A DNA stretch of 64,000 nt, from contig CAJTOU010000001.1 in the NCBI GenBank assembly GCA_910577835.1, positions 1 to 64,000 of the forward strand. Direction: 5' to 3'. The position numbers and the translations under genes are program-made. This document shows positions 17,341 through 24,508 of the stretch, piece after piece (position 1 is the stretch's first letter; each line of letters starts with the position of its first letter). This DNA is from an uncultured Lachnospiraceae bacterium. GTDB lineage: Bacteria > Bacillota_A > Clostridia > Lachnospirales > Lachnospiraceae. The notes below the pieces were generated by a model, which saw nothing but the letters and a program-made list of their open reading frames with translations, was not told where the DNA came from and did no database searches.

Positions 17341-20288
17341 CAGGGCATACAAAGAAGGAGCTTTTGGAAAAAATAGAAGAATATGCAAAAAGCTTTACAC
17401 CAGAGTGGAATTTTAATCTCAAGCAGCCGGATGCAGGTACAGCACTTGCCCTGATTTTTGCAGAACAGATGTCGGAAAATACAGAAAAATATCACACTCT
17501 TTGGGATTATTATCAGGAGGAATTTAATATTTTTATGCCGAATCTGTCCAGAAAACCTCCAAAACCGGCCAGCGCCACAGTTCTTGTAAAGTTAGTTGAA
17601 CATTCTGTTCCGGGCATTTTTCTGCGGCAAAATACAAGGTTTTTGGCAAAGAGCGAAGATACGGAAATTATTTTTGAGTCCTGCGCACCTCTTTATCTTA
17701 CAGAGGCAACAGTAGATACTATATTTATGAGCTGTGGGGGAGAGATACGGCTGATACAGGGCCAATTTTACAAAGATGTGCCGGCAAAAGAAGAGAAAGA
17801 ATGCATAAAGCTTGATAAATTTACAGAATTTCCTCTTTTTTATCTGGAAAATGAAGAAGATATTACACAAAAACAAATGCTTATAATTTATCATGATTTT
17901 TTATTTTCAGGAAACAATGATTTGATTTCTATAAAATTTTCAGGCGCGGAAAAGCTTCTCTGCGGGCTTCTAAAGGGCAGATTTAAACTTTACTGTCAAG
18001 GAGGGGAAAGTCAGAGTAAAAATAGCCAGAATAAAGATATTCAAGCTGGAAATAGTTTAATACCAGTTGATAACTGGCATCTTCAAAAAGACGAACTGCT
18101 TATAACGTTTCCAAAAGAGCTTCAGACGTATCCGTTTCTTATTATTCAGTCAGAAGAGCCTCTTCAAACAGATATTATGGCAGAAGAAATTTCTCTGTCT
18201 GCTGTGGGAAAAGAAAAAAAGCCTCAGTTTGTCTGTACAGATACGTCAGATTGCGATATAGAAGAATTTTTTCCATTTTCAGAGGTGCTTGCAGTACATA
18301 ACCAGTGCTATATTGGCTGCGACCATGTTTTTTCGAGAAAAAAGGCGAAAATCACACTGGATTTTGAGCTCAGGTCTGAGATTCACCGCATGGGAGAGCA
18401 AAAAACACCGGAAAAAAACTTGAAAATAATAAAAAAAAGAGCGCCTGAGATTTATGAACGACCACTGTCAGAAAGTTTTGCAGAGGAGGTATCGTTTGAA
18501 TATTACAACGGAAAGGGGTGGAAAAATTTAAAGCTTCTGACTGATATCAGAGGGTTGTTTCAAAAAGATGAAAAACGGAGTGTTTCACTATCCTTTTTTT
18601 GTCCTGAGGATTGGGAGACAGTCAATATAGGAGCTTATGAAGGAAGATGCCTTCGTATTCGATTAATAAAGGCGGAAAACTGCTATTTACAGCCATGTAT
18701 ACATCATTTTCCGGTTATCGACAAACTTTACCTATCGTATACCTATAAAGGAATATTTTTCCCGCCGGACAAAGCAGAAAGACTGTGTGGCTTTCAAAAA
18801 ACAGATGTATCTTTCGATATTGCAAAAAAACAACTTTTAAAGCTTTTTGAAGGTGTCAGGGAAACACAGAAAAACAGACTTTATCTTGGATTTGAAAAGC
18901 CGCTTTTGGGAGGACCAGTGAGTCTGTGGATTCAGAAAAAAGAACAGATAACAGGAAAAACAAGACAGCTTTCCTTTTTTTATTACAGCAGAGACGGATT
19001 TAAAAGGCTTAAAGCAGTTGATTACACAGACGGCCTTTCTCATTCTGGTACAATTCTTTTTCTTCCACCTGAAGATATGCAGAAAATAAGCCTTTACAGT
19101 GAAGAAAGATATTATCTCTGCATCGAGAGCAGTGAGCAAGAAACATCTTTGGAGAAAATTACACAGATTTGCTTTAACGGAGTCGAGGTAAAAAACAAAG
19201 AAACCGAGAAGGAAGAGGAATACTATATTGATGTGTCAAAGCCCAATATGACTTTTTCGATTAATTGTCAAAATCTGCTGGAGCTGGAACTCTGGGTAAA
19301 TGAAACTGGCGAATATTCACAGAAAAAAATAAAAGAGCTTCTAAAGGAAAATCCAAAGCAATTCTATGCAGAATATGGCTATTCTGGAGAAATAAAGCGT
19401 TTTTTTGTCAAATGGAAGGAGGAAGGCTCTGAGAGTTTAAAGAATCCGAGAACTTACCGGCTGGATTGCACCAATCATAAAATTATATTTGGTGATGGAA
19501 GCAAAAAAAAGATTCCCAAAATTACGGCAGACGTCGCTTTTAAGGTAATTATCTCCCGTTGCAGGGGAGCTGCTGCAAATGTTGAGGCATATGCCATTAA
19601 TGATATCAGTTCAAATATTTTATATATAGATAAAGTGTACAATCCGCTTCCGGCCTGTGGTGGCAGTTATGCGGAGACTGTCTCTGCTGCAAAAAGAAGA
19701 GGTGCGGGAATTTTAAGCTCTCATGGGAGACTGATTACAGAGGCAGATTATATTCGCGAAATTATGGGCTTTTCTGATTGTATTGACAAAGTAAAATGTG
19801 TGGCAGACCATGGGAAAATTACAATTGTACTTTTAATGAAAGACTGTCAGAAAGGTTTTTCCTCTTTTTATACAGTGAGAGCTGACTTGAAAAAACATCT
19901 TGCCAAAATCAGTGATATCTCTATTCTGCCAGAACAAATACAGATTATAGAGCCGGTATTTCTGGAAATTCATACCTGTATCTGGCTTGACACAACAGGA
20001 TTTGGGGACACCTTTGAACTAATTTCTGGTATACAAAATATGCTGACGCAATATTTTAATCCAATCAACGGCAAGAACGGACAGGGATGGGAACCGGGAG
20101 AAATCCCGCATTATTCTCAAATTCTTATGCGGTTAAACACTGTAAAGCAGTGGGCAGTAATAAAACGGGTGGCAGTGACAGTAAGGTATACAGATGAAAC
20201 AGGTATATATGAATGTGGGCTGGAAAATTTAAAACCGAATTTTAAAATGGTAATAAAAAGCGGAGAGCATAAGATTTATACAAATTGA
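17337..20288 (+). CDS. Baseplate-J-like wedge protein 1 (gp6-type, Afp11-like)
   Basis: A protein of 983 residues. The N-terminus WNFNLKQPDAGTALALIFAEQMSENTEKYHTLWDYYQEEFN and PASATVLVKLVEHSVPGIFLRQNTRF match putative baseplate assembly proteins of the gpJ/gp6 superfamily. The C-terminal third carries the baseplate-J core: VYNPLPACGGSYAETVSAAKRRGAGILSSHGRLITEADYIREI, then LSxxx-type beta strands. gp6-like proteins form the wedge iris that expands on triggering. About 300 residues in the middle are less conserved and contain several aromatic-rich beta repeats. Start coupled to the gp25 gene. Confidence 0.92.
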   Translation: MTGHTKKELLEKIEEYAKSFTPEWNFNLKQPDAGTALALIFAEQMSENTEKYHTLWDYYQEEFNIFMPNLSRKPPKPASATVLVKLVEHSVPGIFLRQNTRFLAKSEDTEIIFESCAPLYLTEATVDTIFMSCGGEIRLIQGQFYKDVPAKEEKECIKLDKFTEFPLFYLENEEDITQKQMLIIYHDFLFSGNNDLISIKFSGAEKLLCGLLKGRFKLYCQGGESQSKNSQNKDIQAGNSLIPVDNWHLQKDELLITFPKELQTYPFLIIQSEEPLQTDIMAEEISLSAVGKEKKPQFVCTDTSDCDIEEFFPFSEVLAVHNQCYIGCDHVFSRKKAKITLDFELRSEIHRMGEQKTPEKNLKIIKKRAPEIYERPLSESFAEEVSFEYYNGKGWKNLKLLTDIRGLFQKDEKRSVSLSFFCPEDWETVNIGAYEGRCLRIRLIKAENCYLQPCIHHFPVIDKLYLSYTYKGIFFPPDKAERLCGFQKTDVSFDIAKKQLLKLFEGVRETQKNRLYLGFEKPLLGGPVSLWIQKKEQITGKTRQLSFFYYSRDGFKRLKAVDYTDGLSHSGTILFLPPEDMQKISLYSEERYYLCIESSEQETSLEKITQICFNGVEVKNKETEKEEEYYIDVSKPNMTFSINCQNLLELELWVNETGEYSQKKIKELLKENPKQFYAEYGYSGEIKRFFVKWKEEGSESLKNPRTYRLDCTNHKIIFGDGSKKKIPKITADVAFKVIISRCRGAAANVEAYAINDISSNILYIDKVYNPLPACGGSYAETVSAAKRRGAGILSSHGRLITEADYIREIMGFSDCIDKVKCVADHGKITIVLLMKDCQKGFSSFYTVRADLKKHLAKISDISILPEQIQIIEPVFLEIHTCIWLDTTGFGDTFELISGIQNMLTQYFNPINGKNGQGWEPGEIPHYSQILMRLNTVKQWAVIKRVAVTVRYTDETGIYECGLENLKPNFKMVIKSGEHKIYTN

Positions 20289-20303
20289 AAAAGGAGAAAA
20301 AAC

Positions 20304-22337
20304 GTGAAGCCGGATGAAAAAACCTATGAACAATTTATAGAAGAAGCTCTTTTAAGACTTCCTCTTTATAACAGAGAATGGAACGATTACAGCCTTTCAG
20401 ACCCCGGTATTACGATTCTGGAAAATCTCACAGCCTTTACGATACTTCAGCAGAGCCGGCTTTATGAAAAAACAGAACTGATTCAGGAGGCTTTATTAAA
20501 ACTCGCGGGGTTTGTCAGAAAAAAGGGAAGCTGTGCAAAAGTTCTTTTATCCGCGAGAAATGTAACAGAGAATTTTGTAATTCCTGCAGGGCAGCAGTTT
20601 TTATTGGGGGAACTCATTTTTGAAACAGAAAAGGCGATGGTTGTATCAGGCGGAAAGATAACAGGTATTTTATGTATTGACGAAAACGGAAGTCTGACTG
20701 ACTGTACAGAGTTGACCAAGGAGGAACCGCGGTTTCCAGTGGAAATTTTTACAGAAAAACCATCGAAAAATATGGAAGTCTGGTTTTTTATGGATGATAT
20801 ACCGGAGCAGGAACTGATTTATTATGTGAAAACAGAAAATATTTATAAGCGAAATGCTTTAGCTTCGGATGAGGAAATGTTTTTTGAGAAGCCTGATTTT
20901 GTATCTCTGGAATGGGAATGTTATACCCGCGACGGATTTGTCAGACTTGAGGTGAAGGATGAAACAAATGGATTTTTATTTGATGGGCGGATAACTTTTT
21001 TTCTGGAAAATATAAAGCCTAAAATTGTAAAGGCACACAGACATCGGGGATACGCTATTCGGGCAGTATTAAAAAGGGCAGATTATGACATTGCTCCAAG
21101 AATTGGGCAGATTACAGGTTTTTTGTTTGAGGTGTGCCAGAAAAAAACAGGTTCTATCGCAAAGACAGTTAAAAAAACGAAAAGTCTTTCTATTTACAGT
21201 GATATTTTAGAAGAAGAATATTACAGACTTTACAAAAAAACAGGAGACTTTTATCAAATGTGCGGCACAGAGGATTACGCTGTAAACCGCGATGGCTATG
21301 GCATGTATACTTTTGCTTTTGAAGAGGAACAAGAAGAAATTCTTCTGACTGCTTATACACGGGAATTTATGTATGCGTATGATTTGGGCATGGTTTACGG
21401 GTATGACAATGAGAGTATGGAGCTGCCGGCAGAACATATTGTCAGAGATGATTTTTCCATAATTGCTGAACAGAAAAAAGAGTGTGGCAGTCAATACTAT
21501 CTGCTGTATCCAGATAAAACTGACAAAAGTGGATTTCTTTATCGACTGGAAGAGGCGAACGGAAGAATCAGGATTATTGAAAGCGGTGAGCTGACAGGCT
21601 GTAAACTGTATTTAGGCAGTATAGCACAGAATATGGGAGCAGAGGGAAATATATCTGCGGGAAAAGAACTGCTGCCGGCCGGCTATGAAACCAGTGTGCA
21701 TTTTATCAATCCGGCGCCGGGACAAGGAGGCTGTTATGAGGAATCTATGGAAGAAATAACTCTGCGTTACAGGCAGGACATAAAAGCGGTGCATCAGGCA
21801 GTATGCGCTGAAGATTATGAACACATTGTAAAAAATATTCCGGGGCTTTGTATTAATAAAGTGAGGGCATATAAAAAGCCGGAAGATAAAGCTGTTCATG
21901 TTGCTGTCAGACCTGCTTCGTTAAAGCCGGATGTGCGGCTGTCAAAACAGTATAAAAGAATGATTGACTTTGCACTTGACAGACACAGACTGCTTGGAAC
22001 AGCCGTTATACTGGAACAGCCGGTTTATCTGCCGGTTCATGTGTATGGAAAAATTACAGTAAAGGAGCAGTATACAAACGCGGAAAAAATTATTAAAACA
22101 ACAATCTATGAATATCTTGATTATATTCATTCTGAAAAAAATTTTGGGGAAATTCTGAAATTTGATAAGGTTTTTGCTGTTATAGAAAGATTAGACTGTG
22201 TAGCTTCGATTCAAAGTCTGAGCATAAAACCGGCTCGTCTTGGCTTGGCGGTAATAGAGGGAGTAGATATATGTCCTGCTCCGAACTGTCTTTTATATCC
22301 GGGGGATATCAGAATCGAAACAGAAGTGATAATTTAG
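20304..22337 (+). CDS. Baseplate-J-like wedge protein 2 (Afp12-like), GTG start
   Basis: A protein of 677 residues starting at GTG, with AAGGAGA six bases upstream. The N-terminus LPLYNREWNDYSLSDPGITILENLTAFTILQQSRLYE is the same wedge-type opening as its neighbour, and residues about 470-560 carry the J-like core (GGCYEESMEEITLRYRQDIKAVHQAVCAEDYEHIVKNIPGLCINKVRAY). The end, LLYPGDIRIE, is typical of wedge proteins. Two J-like proteins in tandem are usual for Afp/PVC-type systems, where they form a heterodimeric wedge. Fifteen bases separate it from the preceding gene. Confidence 0.9.
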   Translation: MKPDEKTYEQFIEEALLRLPLYNREWNDYSLSDPGITILENLTAFTILQQSRLYEKTELIQEALLKLAGFVRKKGSCAKVLLSARNVTENFVIPAGQQFLLGELIFETEKAMVVSGGKITGILCIDENGSLTDCTELTKEEPRFPVEIFTEKPSKNMEVWFFMDDIPEQELIYYVKTENIYKRNALASDEEMFFEKPDFVSLEWECYTRDGFVRLEVKDETNGFLFDGRITFFLENIKPKIVKAHRHRGYAIRAVLKRADYDIAPRIGQITGFLFEVCQKKTGSIAKTVKKTKSLSIYSDILEEEYYRLYKKTGDFYQMCGTEDYAVNRDGYGMYTFAFEEEQEEILLTAYTREFMYAYDLGMVYGYDNESMELPAEHIVRDDFSIIAEQKKECGSQYYLLYPDKTDKSGFLYRLEEANGRIRIIESGELTGCKLYLGSIAQNMGAEGNISAGKELLPAGYETSVHFINPAPGQGGCYEESMEEITLRYRQDIKAVHQAVCAEDYEHIVKNIPGLCINKVRAYKKPEDKAVHVAVRPASLKPDVRLSKQYKRMIDFALDRHRLLGTAVILEQPVYLPVHVYGKITVKEQYTNAEKIIKTTIYEYLDYIHSEKNFGEILKFDKVFAVIERLDCVASIQSLSIKPARLGLAVIEGVDICPAPNCLLYPGDIRIETEVII

Positions 22338-22367
22338 CACAACTATATTTTAAAAGAAAGGTTGTAT

Positions 22368-23516
22368 ATGGCAGAACAAAGAATTTATACAATTAAAAAT
22401 AACAGATTCAAAGGAGCTTTCATAAAAGGATTTTCTATAAAAAATGATACATTGCAGATAAAGATAAACAATGGCGAAAAGGCTTTCTGTTATCTGACTG
22501 CTCTCGACGGCGCAGAAGAAAATCAGAAATGGGGCCGTATACAGATTCATGCAGAGCTTATGGGACATTTAAACCTGCAAATCCATGCAATGGCATTAAA
22601 CGAAAAAAGTGTGAAAATACAGGGAACAGGTATGCAAAAAGGAACAGATATGCAACAGGGAACAGATATGCAGCAAGGAACAGGTATGAAACAAGAAATA
22701 AACCTTGATATAGAAAAATTTTTTGGAAACGATGCGATAGAGAATGGGAAAAAAGAGGAGCTGTTTGAGCTGCTTGGAGGGATTCGGACCAAACAGCAAA
22801 AAGAATGTCTGCTGTATAGCCTGAAAGGAAGATATTTATGGATTGCTCTTACAGTGGAAGGAGAAGGTATCGGAGAAATTCAGTCTGTAAAGGTATATCA
22901 AAAGGGTGATGATTTTATGGAAGTGTTTCCGGAAATTTATCAGGAAAGAAACAGCTTTTTTCATCGATACCTGTCTGTTTTTTCTGCTGTATATCAGGAC
23001 TTCGGATGCGAACTTGAGCATATATGTGAATTGTTTGACCCTGATACCGCGCAGTATAAGGAACTTTTAGAGCTTGCCGGCTGGTTGGGGCTTAATGTGA
23101 AGGGAGATTTTTTGGAGGAGGTCACACTTCGCGCTTTAATAAAACATGCATATTTTCTGAATAAGTATAAGGGAACAAAAGCGGCTCTTCAGCGCGTCCT
23201 TGAAATCGTACTGGGTGAACCGGCAATCATTTGTGAAAAATGCATTGAAGCACATATACAAAATGAAAAGGAACAAAGACAGAAAGAAGATATTGTAATA
23301 TTGATAAAAACAGAAGTAGAACAGAAACACAAAACAGGACTTTTATTTTTACTAGAACAGTTTAAACCGATGAAATGCAGTATGCGTATTATTTTTCTGA
23401 AACAGAGCGGAAGAATGGATGAACATACATATATGGATATTAATGCAATGGCAGAAGATTCCGTTTTTGGATATTTAGATAAAGGGCAGACAGAGCAGAA
23501 TATTAAAATGAAATAA
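22368..23516 (+). CDS. gpI-like baseplate/tail protein
   Basis: A protein of 382 residues from the ATG at 22368, six bases after AGAAAGG. A TTG codon six bases upstream lies on the ribosome site and is not used here. Residues about 185-290 hold the phage tail protein I-like region: FPEIYQERNSFFHRYLSVFSAVYQDFGCELEHICELFDPDTA, LLELAGWLGLNVKGDFLEEVTLRALIKHAYFLNKYKGTKAALQRVLEIVLG. The N-terminal 180 residues are not recognised and contain a four-unit GTxMQQ repeat. gpI-type proteins complete the wedge next to gpJ. It is the last recognisable structural gene of the locus. Confidence 0.85.
   Translation: MAEQRIYTIKNNRFKGAFIKGFSIKNDTLQIKINNGEKAFCYLTALDGAEENQKWGRIQIHAELMGHLNLQIHAMALNEKSVKIQGTGMQKGTDMQQGTDMQQGTGMKQEINLDIEKFFGNDAIENGKKEELFELLGGIRTKQQKECLLYSLKGRYLWIALTVEGEGIGEIQSVKVYQKGDDFMEVFPEIYQERNSFFHRYLSVFSAVYQDFGCELEHICELFDPDTAQYKELLELAGWLGLNVKGDFLEEVTLRALIKHAYFLNKYKGTKAALQRVLEIVLGEPAIICEKCIEAHIQNEKEQRQKEDIVILIKTEVEQKHKTGLLFLLEQFKPMKCSMRIIFLKQSGRMDEHTYMDINAMAEDSVFGYLDKGQTEQNIKMK
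22623..22694 (+). repeat. Four 18-bp coding repeats in the gpI-like gene
   Basis: Four head-to-tail units encode GTGMQK, GTDMQQ, GTDMQQ and GTGMKQ. The DNA units differ by only a few bases, which fits recent slippage. Units are in frame, so copy changes would alter only linker length. Confidence 0.85.
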
Positions 23517-23536
23517 AAAATAGAATGGAGAAATCT

Positions 23537-23836
23537 ATGACAATTAATGAGAAAAAAGACGGACAGGAAATTATTTTACAGGTGGAAGGAAGAATTGATA
23601 CAAATACAAGTGTTGTGCTTCAAACAGAGATATTAAGGGCACTGCAGAAAACAAATGTACTGACGCTGGACCTTGAAAAAACAGATTATGTATCCAGCGC
23701 GGGGCTTCGAACCTTTCTGATTGCATATAAAACGGCGGATTCGAAAGGAGGAAGCTTTCAGCTTCAAAATGTTTCCGATATTATTTTGGATATATTAAAT
23801 AAATCAGGCTTTTCAAAATTTTTAAACATAAAGTGA
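23537..23836 (+). CDS. STAS-domain protein (anti-sigma-factor-antagonist type)
   Basis: A protein of 99 residues from the ATG at 23537, six bases after GGAG. A start at 23525 would lack a site. The whole protein is one STAS domain: LQVEGRIDTNTSVVLQTEIL, then LTLDLEKTDYVSSAGLRTFLIAYK. The D-Y-V-S-S-A-G-L-R loop holds the serine that RsbW/SpoIIAB-type kinases phosphorylate. Such proteins release a partner when dephosphorylated. It follows the structural genes by 20 bases and precedes a HATPase and a PP2C phosphatase, a complete partner-switching set. No sigma factor is encoded here, so the partner may lie elsewhere or may be part of the machine (inference). Confidence 0.92.
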   Translation: MTINEKKDGQEIILQVEGRIDTNTSVVLQTEILRALQKTNVLTLDLEKTDYVSSAGLRTFLIAYKTADSKGGSFQLQNVSDIILDILNKSGFSKFLNIK

Positions 23837-23884
23837 CAGGACAAAGTGCCTGCCGCGCTATAAATTTGTGAATTGGAGAAGATA

Positions 23885-24499
23885 ATGAAAAAGAAATCAG
23901 ACGACGAAAAGGAAGCATTTTTGCAGGTTATTCGGACACAGAAAGAAGAGATTTTAAATCTGCAGGATTTGCTGGTGGACAGACTGACAGATGCCATAAA
24001 AGAATCAGACGACTGGAAAAACCTTTCTCCTTATCATCTGAAAACGGATAAAAAAGAAAAACTTGCGCTTGACAAAATAATAAAAAGCACAGTGAGCCGT
24101 TTTTATCCGCTTGCGGTGAGGCTTGGCGTACAGATTCAGATATCCGCTGAAAATCGCGAACTGTATGTTTATGCGGCAGAAAAACACATGCATCGGATAT
24201 TTGAAAATATTCTGGATAATTCTCTGAAATATATGAACCGGCAGGGCGTGATTACAATTACTCTATCGGAGTTTGATGATTCTTTGTTTCTTGTAATCAA
24301 AGATAACGGTGTCGGAATAAAAAGTGAAGAAACTGAAAAGATTTTCAGTAAATTTTATCAGGGCGAAAACAGTATTGCAGGTATGGGGCTCGGTCTGGCT
24401 CAGGTAAAGGAAATCGTGGAATTTTATCATGGAAGCGTTTATGCAAAATCAGAATCAGGAAAGGGAATGGCCATTTATATCAATATGAAAAAGGGATAG
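23885..24499 (+). CDS. Stand-alone HATPase (histidine-kinase catalytic domain)
   Basis: A protein of 204 residues from the ATG at 23885, six bases after GGAG. It has the four ATP-binding boxes of sensor kinases: N box HRIFENILDNSLKYMN, G1 DNGVGI, F box IFSKFYQ, G2 MGLGLAQVKEIVEFYHGSVYAKSESGKG. The N-terminal 85 residues form a helical segment but contain no H-E/D-x-x-x-P phospho-acceptor box, no membrane helix and no sensor. It could be a kinase of the STAS protein or act on a histidine elsewhere. No response regulator gene is next to it. The spacing to its neighbours (48 and 9 bases) supports one operon. Confidence 0.88.
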   Translation: MKKKSDDEKEAFLQVIRTQKEEILNLQDLLVDRLTDAIKESDDWKNLSPYHLKTDKKEKLALDKIIKSTVSRFYPLAVRLGVQIQISAENRELYVYAAEKHMHRIFENILDNSLKYMNRQGVITITLSEFDDSLFLVIKDNGVGIKSEETEKIFSKFYQGENSIAGMGLGLAQVKEIVEFYHGSVYAKSESGKGMAIYINMKKG

Positions 24500-24508
24500 G
24501 ATTGTATT

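Noticed and set aside
22547..22792. Minus-strand ORFs rich in Cys-Ile-Ser-Val-Pro repeats
   Set aside because: They are the reverse reading of the 18-bp coding repeats in the gpI-like gene.
6558..23516. Complete prophage
   Set aside because: Only tail-type genes are present. There is no capsid, portal, terminase, integrase, repressor, holin or lysin, and the gene set and order match contractile injection systems.
6558..23516. Canonical type VI secretion system
   Set aside because: No TssJ, TssL, TssM, TssA, TssBC-type two-part sheath or ClpV is encoded. The sheath is a single phage-type protein and the adaptor is CIS_tube type.
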